Below, piece by piece: positions 1 to 9,846 of a DNA stretch of 64,000 bases. The first letter of the stretch is position 1. Each line of letters opens with the position of its first letter. The stretch spans positions 248,001 to 312,000 of the forward strand of contig NZ_CP019509.1 in assembly GCF_002002905.1 (NCBI RefSeq), given 5' to 3'. Origin of the DNA: Aquaspirillum sp. LM1 (GTDB taxonomy: Bacteria > Pseudomonadota > Gammaproteobacteria > Burkholderiales > Aquaspirillaceae). The position numbers were made by a program, and so were the translations under genes. Below the pieces are notes generated by a model that saw only the letters and a program-made list of their open reading frames with translations, did no database searches and had not been told where the DNA came from.

Positions 1-1
1 C

Positions 2-91
2 CAGTTCATCCAGAACCAGCAGCGTTCTGGCCGGTTGCGCCAGCTGGCGCAGCGCTACGATCTTCAATTGATTGTCAGGGATAGCCGGTGA
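2..91 (+). CDS. 3' end of an unidentified gene (partial)
   Basis: Frame 2 is open from the window edge to a TGA at 89-91. It encodes 29 residues rich in Gln and Arg, ending QLIVRDSR. The TGA overlaps the GTG start of the following diguanylate cyclase (GTGA), the usual layout of translationally coupled genes, so this is probably the end of an operon partner. Too little is present to name the product. The other two frames do not connect to the next gene as neatly. Confidence 0.45.
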   Translation, partial: QFIQNQQRSGRLRQLAQRYDLQLIVRDSR

Positions 92-1971
92 TTTTGTCTG
101 ACTTTTCCTGGAATGCACGCTGGCAAATCCCGGCCACCCTGTGGCGCTCCAATACCCTGCTGTATGTCCTGGTTGGTGCCTTTGCACTGGCCGGTGCCAT
201 CTTGCTTGGCCTGAATGTCGCGCGCAGTTACCAGCAAACCCTGGAACTGCATTCCCGCCAGCTGGATGTTGGTGCCATGGTCACCGAAGACTATCTGTCG
301 CAAACCCTGGAACAAACCCGGCTGTTGCTGCTGGATCGCGCCAGTCAGTGGCAGCAGTTGCCCGAGTCGGCCCGGCAGGGGGCACCCGCGCAGACACTCT
401 TGCAGGCCGGTTTACAGGGCATGTCCCATGTGCGCAGCGTTTCGCTGGTGGACGCGCAGGGCGTGGTGCGCGCCAGTTCCGAACCGGGCAATCTGGGCCA
501 GCTGTTGCCGGAAGCGCCACAGCGCGGGGCACTGATATGGTTGTCACAAGCGTATCCTGGGCGTGACCTGACCGAAGCCGGTCATCCGCAAATCAACGAT
601 GCGCCGGGGTTTGTGCTGGCCGCCTTGCCCTTGGATATCCAGGGGGGCCACTGGTGGGCGGTGGCTACCTTATCACCGGAAACCTTCCGCAATTATTTTT
701 CCCGCCTGGAGCCGCTGGCTGATGCCCGGCTGGAAGTGTATCGCTATGACGGCGTGCCGCTGTTTGCCTATGGCTCAGGGCACTGGCTGACGTCGATTGA
801 GCGGCAGGAGCGCTTCAGCGTACAACTGGCCGACCGTGAAATTGGCCCGGCAGTTGAACGTTTGCGCAACAGTACGCCAATGATGGAAAGCTATCGGGCG
901 GCCAGACGCATGCCGCTGGTGGTGATGTTAAGCCAGAACAAAGCCCAGATGCTGCAGGACTGGCGGCAGGATCTGGAACTCTTGCTGTGGATTTTTACCC
1001 CGCTGCTGGCTGGACTGGCGTCGGCTACGCTGGTGATGGTGCGTCAGCGCATCAGTGCCGCCAAGGTGCTGGAGCAGCGTAGCATGGCGGAAATTAGCCG
1101 CTTGTCACAACTGATCGACAGTTTGCCCGATGCCGTGGTGGTGCTGGGGCGCGGTGGGTTTCCGCTACATGGCAACCCGGTGTGGCAACGCTTTGCCGGA
1201 GGGCTGAATCCGCACGACAGCCTGCCGTCCCTGTACCGTGCCCGCGCTGGCGATCGCCCGGTGACCGAAGCCTGGCTGGGCAAGCTGGCCAGGGTTCTGC
1301 AGGGCGAGGCCGAACTGCAGGAAGAAGAGCTCAGCCTGTTTGACGCGCAGGGCCAGCCCCGGATCTATCAGCTGACCCTGCAGCGTCTGGCAGGCGCATC
1401 TGACGCAATGGTGCTGGTGCAGCATGACCTGACCGACAGCCATGCCCGCGCCAACAAACTGCGCTATCTGTCCAGCCACGATGAATTGACCGGGCTATAC
1501 AACCGGGCCTGCTTCAATGAACTGCTGGGCCAGGCACTGGAAAGCCAGGCCTTGCCGCTGGCGGTGCTGTTTATTGATCTGGACCACTTCAAGGAAATCA
1601 ATGACACCCATGGCCATCAGGTCGGCGATGCGATTCTGGTGGAAGCCGCCCGCCGCTTGCAGGAGGTGGTGCGCGCTACTGATATTGTCGGGCGCTATGG
1701 TGGCGATGAGTTTGTGATTGTGCTGGGCGCGCCGGCCTTGCCTGCCCTGGCCGAGCGGGTGGCACACCGGCTGAATCAGCAACTGAATACGCCATTTGAA
1801 ATCAATGGTCAGCGCTATCTGCTATCGGCCAGCATTGGCATTGCCCATGCGCCAGCGCATGGCCGCACCCTGCAGGCGCTGGTGGCAGCAGCAGACGAGG
1901 CGATGTATCAAAGCAAGGCGGCGGGCCGCAACCGGGCTACCTGCTATACCCCGCCGCCCTTGCCGTATTGA
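88..1971 (+). CDS. Membrane-bound sensor diguanylate cyclase (GGDEF)
   Basis: Predicted to make the second messenger c-di-GMP from two GTP. The 627-residue protein has a membrane segment at about residues 24-46, a periplasmic sensor-like region to about 295, a second membrane segment (LLLWIFTPLLAGLASATLVM), a PAS-like linker, and a C-terminal GGDEF domain. The signature is GRYGGDEF near residues 536-543. An inhibitory I-site RxxD (RATD) lies exactly five residues before GGDEF, so product feedback inhibition is expected. No EAL domain follows. The GTG start overlaps the stop of the upstream partial gene. The ligand sensed outside the membrane cannot be told from sequence. Confidence 0.93.
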   Translation: MILSDFSWNARWQIPATLWRSNTLLYVLVGAFALAGAILLGLNVARSYQQTLELHSRQLDVGAMVTEDYLSQTLEQTRLLLLDRASQWQQLPESARQGAPAQTLLQAGLQGMSHVRSVSLVDAQGVVRASSEPGNLGQLLPEAPQRGALIWLSQAYPGRDLTEAGHPQINDAPGFVLAALPLDIQGGHWWAVATLSPETFRNYFSRLEPLADARLEVYRYDGVPLFAYGSGHWLTSIERQERFSVQLADREIGPAVERLRNSTPMMESYRAARRMPLVVMLSQNKAQMLQDWRQDLELLLWIFTPLLAGLASATLVMVRQRISAAKVLEQRSMAEISRLSQLIDSLPDAVVVLGRGGFPLHGNPVWQRFAGGLNPHDSLPSLYRARAGDRPVTEAWLGKLARVLQGEAELQEEELSLFDAQGQPRIYQLTLQRLAGASDAMVLVQHDLTDSHARANKLRYLSSHDELTGLYNRACFNELLGQALESQALPLAVLFIDLDHFKEINDTHGHQVGDAILVEAARRLQEVVRATDIVGRYGGDEFVIVLGAPALPALAERVAHRLNQQLNTPFEINGQRYLLSASIGIAHAPAHGRTLQALVAAADEAMYQSKAAGRNRATCYTPPPLPY

Positions 1972-2053
1972 GTGCATCTGCAAGGGCTGGCGGCGGGGGG
2001 CGCAGTGCACGCCTCCCCGTCGCCAGTAGCCTTCCTGAGGTGATCCGCGCTGC

Positions 2054-3112
2054 TTAACCCGCTGCGCTGGCACCCTGCTGACGCTGATGGCGGATCGACG
2101 ACCACACCGACAGCACAATCAGCGCAATGCCAATCAGGCCGGTGAGCAGCTCCGGAATATGCCACTTCATCGACGCCAACATGATCAGCGCCAGCGCACC
2201 GATGGCGTAGTGGGCACCGTGTTCCAGAAACACATACTCGTCCAGCGTGCCTTTTTCCACCAGATAGATGGTGATCGAACGGACAAACATGGCACCAATG
2301 CCCAGGCCGGCCATGATGATGACGATATCCTTGGTAATGGCAAATGCGCCAATCACCCCGTCAAACGAGAACGACGCATCCAGCACTTCCAGGTACAGGA
2401 AAGCCCCCAGCCCGCCCCGGCGCACCGCCTGGCCGCTGTTGTCCTGGTCGTTCTGTTCCAGTAGTGCCGCCACGCAATCCACCAACAGATAGGTCAGAAT
2501 CCCCCATACCCCGGCCAGCAGCACGACAAACTGATGGCTGCTTTCCACCAGCTGCAGCGTGCCCATCAGCGTCAGCAGCGCCACCAGCACGCTGATGGCA
2601 TCAATCCGTCCCAGCCCGCCCAGCCGGCTTTCCAGCCAGTGAAACCAGTGGGTTTCTTTTTCATCGTCAAAAAAGTAGTTCAGGAACACCAGCAGCAGAA
2701 ACATGCCACCAAATGCCGAGACTTCGGCATGGTGGGCGGTCAGCTTGGCGGCGTATTCGTTGGGCTGTTCCAGCGCCATGCGCACCACGTCGGTCATGCC
2801 GATATCGGCGGCCATCGACACAATCAGGATCGGGAACACCAGGCGCATGCCAAACACGGCAATCAGAATGCCGATGGTCAGGAACATCACCCGCCAGAAG
2901 TGGTTCATGGTTTTCAACACACCGGCGTTGACTACCGCATTGTCAAACGACAGCGACACTTCCATGGCGGCCAGCACGGCCGCCAGGGTGACTGCTGCCA
3001 TGGCACCGCTTACCCCATTAAGGTGAAAGCCCCACACACCCACCAGGGCCAGCGCCATCGCGGTGAATACCAGAGAAAACGTAAAATGCTTCATCGTCAT
3101 GCTGCGCAACAT
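2054..3112 (-). CDS. DUF475 family integral membrane protein (TerC-like)
   Basis: A 352-residue polytopic membrane protein. It matches the DUF475 family, distantly related to TerC proteins, through two paired acidic motifs in membrane helices (SLSFDNAVVNA and DASFSFDGVIGAF); in the wider family these Asp residues are thought to coordinate a metal ion. Substrate is unknown; metal export or stress resistance is only a family-level guess. Three in-frame ATGs lie close together (3112, 3100, 3094) with no decisive ribosome-binding site, so the start may be up to 6 codons later. It converges with the diguanylate cyclase and has no obvious operon partner. Confidence 0.85.
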   Translation of the reverse strand: MLRSMTMKHFTFSLVFTAMALALVGVWGFHLNGVSGAMAAVTLAAVLAAMEVSLSFDNAVVNAGVLKTMNHFWRVMFLTIGILIAVFGMRLVFPILIVSMAADIGMTDVVRMALEQPNEYAAKLTAHHAEVSAFGGMFLLLVFLNYFFDDEKETHWFHWLESRLGGLGRIDAISVLVALLTLMGTLQLVESSHQFVVLLAGVWGILTYLLVDCVAALLEQNDQDNSGQAVRRGGLGAFLYLEVLDASFSFDGVIGAFAITKDIVIIMAGLGIGAMFVRSITIYLVEKGTLDEYVFLEHGAHYAIGALALIMLASMKWHIPELLTGLIGIALIVLSVWSSIRHQRQQGASAAG

Positions 3113-3295
3113 CCGTGAGGATGGGCAAAACCCGCTGAACTGGGCTGGCCGCTGCCTGATGCGCCAATTCCTTTCTCGGTGGCCAAATCATTAAAGTGCC
3201 AGGGTTGACCTGGGGCGCTGCGTTGCAGCATGCCCTGGCGGAATCTCCCGGAACCCGATTAGACCCCGACATAGGCCGCTGCCTGGCGGACAAGT

Positions 3296-4774
3296 TCAAT
3301 CCCGTCGGCGCAATCGGGCCATCAGCAGGGCCAGTGCACATAGCAGCAGCACCGGGCTATCACCCCAGATCAGGTAGGGCGTGCTGCCCAGCCGGGTTTC
3401 CACCTGGGCGCGCAGACCGCCAACGGTAAAATCGGCCAGACGGGCCTGGATACTGCCATCCGGGCGCACAATGGCGGTGGCACCCGTGTTGGTGGCGCGC
3501 AACATCGGGCGCCCGGTTTCCAGCGCCCGCGCCTGTGAGAGCTGCAAATGCTGGTCGGCGGCGTTGGAATGGCCAAACCAGGCCAGATTGCTCAGGTTGA
3601 CCAGCACCGATGCCTGCAGCGCCCCCATGCGCAGTCCTTCGCCAAAGCTGTCTTCGTAGCAGATATTGAACGCCACCTTGTGCCCGGCCAATTGCATGGG
3701 AGCCTGCTGGCTGCCGCCCGAGGTAAAGCCGGCCAGCGGCATGTTCATGTAGCGGTACACCCAGCCGGTCAGCCACGGCAGTGGCACAAATTCGCCAAAC
3801 GGCACCAGATGATCCTTGCCGTACACCGGTTGCGCCGAGGTCAGCGCCAGCGCCGCGTTGTAATACACCTCGGGTTGGCCTGGATGCTGGTAAGGAATGC
3901 CAGTTACCAGCTCGCTGCCCTGGGCACGGGCGATGTGGCCCAGGGCAGGCAAAATACCGGCTGGCACCTGTTCGGCAAACATTGGAATGGCGGTTTCCGG
4001 CAGAATCACCAGCTTGGCCGGGTATTGGCGCAACAGGGCGTGGTAGGTGTCCAGGGTGTGGGCAAAGGCTTCTGGCTGCCATTTCATCTGCTGGGGAATA
4101 TTGCCTTGCAGCAGGGCCACGTCGAGCTTGCCGGCGGGCTGGGTCCAGCTCACCGGCTTGAGCGCTGCGCCGCCCAGCCAGGCCAAGAGCAGCACTGCCA
4201 GCGCCCGGCGCGGCAAGCCATGGCGCAGCGTCTGCGCCAGCATGACCGCGCTGAATGCGGTCAGCACACTGAGCAGATACACCCCACCCAGCGGCGTCCA
4301 GCCGGCCAGCGGGCTGTCTGGTACCTGGCTATAGCCAATATTGCCCCACGGAAAGCCGGTCATCACCCAGCCGCGCAGCCACTCGCCCAGCGTCCACGCC
4401 GCTGGCAAGGTCCACAGCGCATGGCGTGGCCCCAGCCGATGGGCCAGGCCCAGCGCCAGCGCCGGATACAGGCATAAATACGCCGGCAGCAGCAGGGTCA
4501 TTGGCCCGGCCAGCCAGGCCGGCATGCCGGCGATATCGTGCAGGCTGAGATAAATCCAGTAGAAATTGGCGGTATACGCTGCCAGCCCCCACCATGCGCC
4601 CAGTTTGGCCGCATCGCGGCTGCGGCCTTGCTGCTGGCTCAGGGCAAACAGCACGGCCAGCAGCAGCGGCATCAGCCAGAACAGCCGGTAGGGGGCAAAG
4701 CACAGCACGCTGAGCGCGCCACTGAGCACGGCCAGCGCAGTCTGGCCGTGACGGGAGGCAGGGAGAAAGGTCAT
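3296..4774 (-). CDS. lnt: Apolipoprotein N-acyltransferase
   Basis: Adds the third acyl chain, from phospholipid, to the N-terminal Cys of lipoproteins in the inner membrane. The 492-residue protein has about six N-terminal membrane segments, then a periplasmic nitrilase-type domain. The catalytic Glu-Lys-Cys triad is visible: Glu in VILPETAIP (about residue 259), Lys in YGKDHLVPFGEF (about 320) and Cys in NICYEDSFG (about 372). It is the last gene of the miaB-phoH-ybeY-ybeX-lnt operon, and its ATG overlaps the stop of the CorC gene by 4 nt. This order is conserved in many proteobacteria. Confidence 0.97.
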   Translation of the reverse strand: MTFLPASRHGQTALAVLSGALSVLCFAPYRLFWLMPLLLAVLFALSQQQGRSRDAAKLGAWWGLAAYTANFYWIYLSLHDIAGMPAWLAGPMTLLLPAYLCLYPALALGLAHRLGPRHALWTLPAAWTLGEWLRGWVMTGFPWGNIGYSQVPDSPLAGWTPLGGVYLLSVLTAFSAVMLAQTLRHGLPRRALAVLLLAWLGGAALKPVSWTQPAGKLDVALLQGNIPQQMKWQPEAFAHTLDTYHALLRQYPAKLVILPETAIPMFAEQVPAGILPALGHIARAQGSELVTGIPYQHPGQPEVYYNAALALTSAQPVYGKDHLVPFGEFVPLPWLTGWVYRYMNMPLAGFTSGGSQQAPMQLAGHKVAFNICYEDSFGEGLRMGALQASVLVNLSNLAWFGHSNAADQHLQLSQARALETGRPMLRATNTGATAIVRPDGSIQARLADFTVGGLRAQVETRLGSTPYLIWGDSPVLLLCALALLMARLRRRD

Positions 4775-5625
4775 GCGTCGCCAGGCAGCAGGGAAAGCGG
4801 GTCGGGCAGGCGTTCCACCAGCAGCGAGTGAATCCGCCGGCTGTCGGCGCGAATCACCTGAAACCGCAGGCCCGCGTGCTGGATGCTTTCGCCGCGCTTG
4901 GGCAGGTGGCCAAAGCGTGACACCACCAGCCCGCCAATGGTGTCGTATTCGTCGTCAGACAATTCACAGCCCAGCGCTTCGTTGAAGTCGGTGATCTCCG
5001 TCAGCGCCTTGACCCGGTAACGGCCCTGGCGCTCGGGGATGATATTGCTCTCGGTTTCGTCGAAGTCGTATTCGTCCTCGATGTCGCCGACAATCTGCTC
5101 GATCACGTCTTCGATGGTGACCAGCCCGGCAATCCCGCTGTATTCGTCCACCACAATGGCCATGTGGTTGCGCGTGCTGCGAAACTCCTTGAGCAGCACG
5201 TTCAGCCGTTTGGACTCGGGCACAAACACTGCCGGGCGCAGGCTGTCGCGCAGGTCGAATGCTTCCGGGTCGGCAAAGTAGCGCAGCAGGTCTTTGGCCA
5301 GCAGAATGCCCAGCACATCGTCCTTGTCGCGGCCAATCACCGGAAAGCGGGAGTGGGCGGTATCCAGCACAAAGGGCAGGAAGGTGGTCACCGAGTCGCT
5401 GACCCGGATCACGTCCATCTGGCTGCGGGGAATCATGATGTCGCGCACCGATAATTCGCCAACCTGCAGCACGCCTTCAATCATGCCCAGCGCGTCGGCG
5501 TCGAGCAGGTTGCGTTCAAAGGCTGCGTGCAGCAGTTCAATCAGTTCTTCCCGGTCTTCCGGTTCGCGCATCAACAGCGCGGACAGGCGCTCCAGCCAGG
5601 TGGGTTTACTACCAGCATCGTCCAT
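4771..5625 (-). CDS. ybeX: CorC/YbeX-type CBS-domain protein
   Basis: A 284-residue cytosolic protein of the HlyC/CorC family: an N-terminal helical part, a pair of CBS domains (about residues 60-185, including RDIMIPRSQMDV and VVDEYSGIAGLVTIEDVIEQ), and a C-terminal CorC_HlyC transporter-associated domain. It lacks the DUF21 membrane domain, as is usual for YbeX. The family is linked to Mg/Co homeostasis and, in E. coli, ribosome metabolism. It lies between ybeY (6 bp away) and lnt (4-nt overlap), so it is clearly cotranscribed. Confidence 0.93.
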   Translation of the reverse strand: MDDAGSKPTWLERLSALLMREPEDREELIELLHAAFERNLLDADALGMIEGVLQVGELSVRDIMIPRSQMDVIRVSDSVTTFLPFVLDTAHSRFPVIGRDKDDVLGILLAKDLLRYFADPEAFDLRDSLRPAVFVPESKRLNVLLKEFRSTRNHMAIVVDEYSGIAGLVTIEDVIEQIVGDIEDEYDFDETESNIIPERQGRYRVKALTEITDFNEALGCELSDDEYDTIGGLVVSRFGHLPKRGESIQHAGLRFQVIRADSRRIHSLLVERLPDPLSLLPGDA

Positions 5626-5631
5626 AGGGGT

Positions 5632-6135
5632 TCAGTCAGCCGCCTCAGCATAAGGATTGGCATATCCTAACCTTGCCAGGATGGCGGTTTCAAGCGCTTC
5701 CATGCATTCGGCTTCGGCATCGTCAGCATGATCGTAGCCACGCAGATGCAATACGCCATGCACGGTCAGGTGCGCATAATGTGCGGCCAGGGTCTTGTTT
5801 TGTTCTGCCGCTTCAGCGGCCACCACCGGGGCGCACAGCACAATATCGCCAAACAGCGGCAGATTGGCCAGGGTTTCCTCGCCTTCGTTCAGGGCAAAGC
5901 TCAGCACATTGGTGGCGCTGTCCTTGCCGCGATAGTCGTGGTTCAGGCTGCGGCCTTCGGCCTCATCGACCACGCGCAGGCCAATTTGCGCCACGCGCGG
6001 ACCACAGCGCAGGGCGGCGGCTACCCAGTGGGCAAATTGCTCGGCATTGGGCAGGCCCACTGGCGAAACAGCAAAATGGACGTCCAGCTCCAGTTGACGC
6101 GGGGCGGGACGCAGACGGGTTTTAGCGATTTTCAT
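5632..6135 (-). CDS. ybeY: Endoribonuclease YbeY (16S rRNA maturation)
   Basis: A single-strand-specific zinc endoribonuclease needed for 16S rRNA 3'-end processing and ribosome quality control. The 167-residue product carries the family metal motif HGVLHLRGYDH, with three His residues. The ATG at 6135 gives MKIAKTRLRP and a normal family length; the open frame extends 26 codons further but only inside phoH. The start overlaps the phoH stop by 14 nt, indicating translational coupling. Confidence 0.96.
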   Translation of the reverse strand: MKIAKTRLRPAPRQLELDVHFAVSPVGLPNAEQFAHWVAAALRCGPRVAQIGLRVVDEAEGRSLNHDYRGKDSATNVLSFALNEGEETLANLPLFGDIVLCAPVVAAEAAEQNKTLAAHYAHLTVHGVLHLRGYDHADDAEAECMEALETAILARLGYANPYAEAAD

Positions 6136-7093
6136 GAGAAGATTCCGGGCTGGCAGCTTGCCAGCGGTCGTAGGCGTCGACGATTTTTTGCACCAGCGGG
6201 TGGCGCACCACATCGTCGCTCTGGAAATGATGGAAACAGATGCCGCGCACCTCAGACAGGATTTTTTCCACTTCGATCAGGCCGCTTTTCTGGTGGCGGG
6301 CCAGGTCGATCTGAGTCACGTCGCCGGTAATCACCGCCCTGGAGCCAAAGCCAATGCGGGTCAGGAACATTTTCATCTGTTCCGGCGTGGTGTTTTGCGC
6401 TTCATCCAGAATAATAAAGGCATGGTTCAGCGTGCGCCCGCGCATATACGCCAGCGGGGCGATTTCAATCAGGTTTTTTTCAAACAGCTTGGCCACCCGG
6501 TCAAAGCCCATCAGGTCGTACAGCGCGTCGTACAGCGGACGCAGGTACGGGTCTACCTTCTGTGCCAGATCACCGGGCAAGAAGCCCAGCTTTTCGCCGG
6601 CTTCCACCGCCGGGCGCACCAGCACAATGCGCTTGACCGCGTCACGCTCCATGGCATCCACCGCGCTGGCCACCGCCAGATAGGTTTTACCGGTGCCCGC
6701 CGGGCCGATGCCAAAGGTGATGTCGTGATTCTGGATGGCGCTCAGATAATGGTTTTGCCGGGGCGTGCGTCCGCGCAGGTCGCCGCGCCGGGTCATCAGC
6801 ACCGGTACGCCTGCCTCCACCGCTTCGGGCGGGGCGCGCTGGAACTCGACCAGCCCAAGCTGGATGTCTTCCACTTCCAGCGGCTGATGCTCGGCGCGCA
6901 GGTAAAACATCTCCAGCGCGGTCACTGCGTCGGCGGCGCGGGCACCGAGCACCTTGAAGCCTTCGCCGCGCCGGGCAATGCTGACTTCCAGCGCGGTTTC
7001 AATCTGCTTGAGGTTCTCGTCCAGCGGGCCGCACAGGTTTTGCAGGCGGGCGTTGTCCACCGGGGTGAACTGGATGCGTTGGCTTAATGACAT
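6122..7093 (-). CDS. ybeZ: PhoH-like ATPase (YbeZ)
   Basis: A 323-residue P-loop ATPase of the PhoH/YbeZ family, thought to act with YbeY in RNA metabolism. Walker A is GPAGTGKTYLA, Walker B lies in AFIILDEAQNTT, and the family motif ITGDVTQIDL is present. The N-terminal KH-like region of YbeZ proteins is included. It sits 19 bp after miaB and overlaps ybeY by 14 nt. Confidence 0.95.
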   Translation of the reverse strand: MSLSQRIQFTPVDNARLQNLCGPLDENLKQIETALEVSIARRGEGFKVLGARAADAVTALEMFYLRAEHQPLEVEDIQLGLVEFQRAPPEAVEAGVPVLMTRRGDLRGRTPRQNHYLSAIQNHDITFGIGPAGTGKTYLAVASAVDAMERDAVKRIVLVRPAVEAGEKLGFLPGDLAQKVDPYLRPLYDALYDLMGFDRVAKLFEKNLIEIAPLAYMRGRTLNHAFIILDEAQNTTPEQMKMFLTRIGFGSRAVITGDVTQIDLARHQKSGLIEVEKILSEVRGICFHHFQSDDVVRHPLVQKIVDAYDRWQAASPESSHENR

Positions 7094-7112
7094 GATGGCT
7101 TTCGTGCTGGCA

Positions 7113-8453
7113 TCAGGCGATGCTTTCCCGGGTCACAATTTCTCCGCTGAGCGAATGCGGGTGCGCCTCGGTAATCCGGACTTCAATCATCTGGCGCAGC
7201 AAGCGTGGCAGACCAGGGAAGTTCACCACCCGGTTATTCATTGTGCGTGCCGCCAGCATGCTGGCGTCGCGGCGGGAGATGTCTTCCACCAGCACCCGTT
7301 GCACACTGCCGACCATGCCCTGATTGATGCGCAGGCCCTCGGCCTCGATCACCTCATTCAGTGCTGCCAGCCGGCGTACCTTCTCGCTGTGCGGGATGTC
7401 GTCCGGCAGGTTGGCCGCCGGCGTGCCGGGGCGCGGGCTGTAAATGAACACAAAGCTGAAATCAAACGCCAGATCCTGCACCAGCTTCAGCGTGGCGTTG
7501 AAATCTGCCTCGCTTTCGCCAGGGAAGCCGACGATAAAGTCCGAGCTCAGGCACAAGTCCGCACGCACGGCGCGCAGTTTGCGAATGATCGACTTGTATT
7601 CCAGCACAGTGTAACCGCGCTTCATTGCCGCCAGAATGCGGTCCGAGCCGGATTGCACTGGCAGGTGCAGGTGCGATACCAGCTTGGGCAGCCGGGCAAA
7701 GCAGTCGATGATGCGGTCGGTGAATTCGCGCGGATGGCTGGTGGTGAAGCGGATGCGCTCGATACCGGGAATCTCGTGTACGTATTCCAGCAGCAGGGCA
7801 AAGTCGGCCATCTCGCCGTCGTGCATCGCACCGCGATAGGCGTTGACGTTCTGTCCCAGTAGGGTGATTTCCTTCACCCCCTGCTGCGCCAGGCCGGCCA
7901 CTTCCACCAGCACATCGTCCAGCGGGCGCGAGACTTCCTCGCCACGGGTGTAGGGCACCACGCAGAAGGTGCAGTATTTCGAGCAGCCTTCCATGATCGA
8001 CACAAACGCCGCACCGCCTTCCACCCGGGCCGGTGGAATGTGGTCGAACTTTTCGATTTCCGGGAAGGAAATATCCACCTGCGACAGACCGCTGCTGGCG
8101 CGTGCACGCAGCATGTCGGGCAGGCGGTGCAGGGTTTGCGGGCCAAACACCACGTCCACATAGGGCGCACGCTTGACGATGGCCTCGCCTTCCTGGCTGG
8201 CCACGCAGCCGCCCACGCCAATCAGCAGATCGGGCTTGAGCTGCTTGAGTTCGCGCACGCGGCCCAGGTCGGAAAACACTTTTTCCTGGGCCTTTTCGCG
8301 CACTGAACAGGTGTTGAACAAAATAATATCGGCGTCTTCCGGGGTATTGGTCCGGACTGCGCCCTCGGCGGCCCCCAGCACGTCCAGCATTTTGTCCGAG
8401 TCATACTCGTTCATCTGGCAGCCGAAGGTTTTAATGAAGACTTTCTTGCTCAC
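7113..8453 (-). CDS. miaB: tRNA-2-methylthio-N6-dimethylallyladenosine synthase MiaB
   Basis: A radical-SAM methylthiotransferase that makes ms2i6A37 in tRNAs reading UNN codons. The 446-residue protein has the N-terminal MTTase domain with three cluster cysteines ([25 protein letters not shown]), the radical-SAM cluster CSKYCTFC, and a C-terminal TRAM domain. The start gives [20 protein letters not shown], the canonical N-terminus. It is the first gene of the operon running to lnt. Confidence 0.98.
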   Translation of the reverse strand: MSKKVFIKTFGCQMNEYDSDKMLDVLGAAEGAVRTNTPEDADIILFNTCSVREKAQEKVFSDLGRVRELKQLKPDLLIGVGGCVASQEGEAIVKRAPYVDVVFGPQTLHRLPDMLRARASSGLSQVDISFPEIEKFDHIPPARVEGGAAFVSIMEGCSKYCTFCVVPYTRGEEVSRPLDDVLVEVAGLAQQGVKEITLLGQNVNAYRGAMHDGEMADFALLLEYVHEIPGIERIRFTTSHPREFTDRIIDCFARLPKLVSHLHLPVQSGSDRILAAMKRGYTVLEYKSIIRKLRAVRADLCLSSDFIVGFPGESEADFNATLKLVQDLAFDFSFVFIYSPRPGTPAANLPDDIPHSEKVRRLAALNEVIEAEGLRINQGMVGSVQRVLVEDISRRDASMLAARTMNNRVVNFPGLPRLLRQMIEVRITEAHPHSLSGEIVTRESIA

Positions 8454-8531
8454 GGGAATCCGTCTGGTGGCAGGTAGCTAAACAGCCCGCCATGATACCC
8501 CAAGCCTGCCGGCGTATGGCGAGCACAAAGC

Positions 8532-8560
8532 AAAAGGCCCGCCGCTTTCGCGACGGGCCT
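8532..8560 (-). terminator. Rho-independent terminator after tRNA-Met
   Basis: Read on the minus strand there is an 11-bp stem (one G-T pair) closed by a GAAA tetraloop and followed by TTTT. It begins 6 nt beyond the CCA end of the tRNA, so it ends the tRNA transcript and isolates it from miaB. Confidence 0.85.
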
Positions 8561-8566
8561 GAATCT

Positions 8567-8643
8567 TGGTGGCTATGACTGGAGTTGAACCAGTGACCCC
8601 AGCATTATGAGTGCTGTGCTCTAACCAACTGAGCTACATAGCC
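8567..8643 (-). tRNA. tRNA-Met (elongator, anticodon CAT)
   Basis: Read on the minus strand the 77-nt gene folds as a complete cloverleaf. The acceptor stem GGCTATG pairs with CATAGCC, the D-loop contains AGCTCAGTTGGTTAGAGC, the anticodon loop is CTCATAA, the T-arm has GGTTCAACTCC, and CCA is encoded. The 5' G-C acceptor end and overall match to E. coli metT-type tRNA argue for elongator tRNA-Met, not initiator. A CAT anticodon could in principle be a lysidine-modified tRNA-Ile, but the body does not look like one. Confidence 0.95.
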
Positions 8644-8890
8644 AAAAGAGAGCGCTATTCTAGGGAGGCGGTTTTGGCGTGTCAACTGTTTTTTGTGTTG
8701 GATGGGCTGCTGGCGGGCTGTGTGTGGTTTTGCGCCGCTAACGCCCCCTGGCGTGGTGGTGTCACCTTGCCGTATGACTTCCCACTGTCTGCGGCGGCAC
8801 GCCCAGTCAGGGCCGCTGCGCTGGATGTGGTGAGCGGCGCTTAATGCACCAGCGGGCAGCGGGTTTCTGGCCAGCGAACAGCGCGCTGCC

Positions 8891-9823
8891 TCAACGCGCC
8901 GGCGTCAGCCACGGCAGGGCCGCCCGTTCGTACTGGCTGTAGCGAAAACCAATGCTGCGCCGCCATTCTGCCTGTGCTTCCCCCCACTGGGCAAACCGGG
9001 CCGGAATGGGTAGCTGCATCACTTCGGTGGGGGCCAGGCCGCGTTCGGCGGCGCTTTGCAAGGTGGTGTCCAGCCAGGTCAGATAGTCGCGGGTGGCTTC
9101 AATGGGTTTGGCGTCCCGGCTGACCGGGCCATGGCCAGGTACCAGCAGCTTGAATGGCAGCGCCTGCAGGGTGTTGAGTGCATTGTGCCAGTTGGCCAGG
9201 TTGGCGTTGGGCAGGGTGGGGGTGCGCTGGTTGAACACCTGGTCGATGGCAAACAGTACGCCAGTGCTGTGGTCAAGAATGGCAATGTCCGACTGGGTGT
9301 GGCCAGGAACAGACAGAAACTCCAGCCGGTGGCCGCCAATGCTGCGCATGCCCAGCGGCAGTGGGGCGGTGGGGGCCAGGGCTTCGGTGCCGCGCATGCC
9401 ATCGCCCACCAGCCGGTACAGGTTTTCTGCCAGCCCTTCGCCTTCAGCACGGATCATCGCCGTGGTGGCGGCGTCGGCGCGGATGGGCACATCGCTGAAG
9501 GCCTGATTGCCGAGAAAGTGGTCCGGGTGCTTGTGGGTGATGATGACTTCCAGAATGCGCTTGCCGGTGGTTTGCTCAATCAGCTGGCGATACTGCTCGC
9601 CAAACCGGCGTGATGGCCCGCTGCCGATCACCACCACGCCTTCTTCGGTAGCAATAAACGCGGTGTTGACCAAAAACCCGCCGTTTTCCGGGGTGAAGTA
9701 GCCGGTATCGGCCTCCACCATCCAGGTGTCGGCGGCAATCGGCTGGGCGCGCAGCTCAAACGCCAGCGCCAGGTTGGCGCAGGCCAGCCAGCACAGGCTC
9801 AGACAGGTCAGCAGCAGAGGCAT
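8891..9823 (-). CDS. Quinoprotein-associated zinc metallohydrolase (MBL fold)
   Basis: A 310-residue metallo-beta-lactamase-fold protein with a signal peptide (cleavage near ANLALA-FE), so periplasmic. The zinc motif HKHPDH is at residues 97-102, with VPGHTQSD, FAIDQVF and VPGHGPVS supplying later ligands. It resembles the metallohydrolases found beside quinoprotein dehydrogenases, whose reaction is not established. ATG at 9823 follows GGAGGAG; the frame extends upstream only through the next gene. It is the last gene of a co-directional set with the SoxYZ-like, MxaJ-like and PedF genes. Confidence 0.87.
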   Translation of the reverse strand: MPLLLTCLSLCWLACANLALAFELRAQPIAADTWMVEADTGYFTPENGGFLVNTAFIATEEGVVVIGSGPSRRFGEQYRQLIEQTTGKRILEVIITHKHPDHFLGNQAFSDVPIRADAATTAMIRAEGEGLAENLYRLVGDGMRGTEALAPTAPLPLGMRSIGGHRLEFLSVPGHTQSDIAILDHSTGVLFAIDQVFNQRTPTLPNANLANWHNALNTLQALPFKLLVPGHGPVSRDAKPIEATRDYLTWLDTTLQSAAERGLAPTEVMQLPIPARFAQWGEAQAEWRRSIGFRYSQYERAALPWLTPAR

Positions 9824-9846
9824 GGCGAAAGCTCCTCCATTCAGGA

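Noticed and set aside
8644-8890. Short ORFs between tRNA-Met and the metallohydrolase
   Set aside because: The only open frame runs through the tRNA and has no ribosome-binding site; nothing protein-like is seen.
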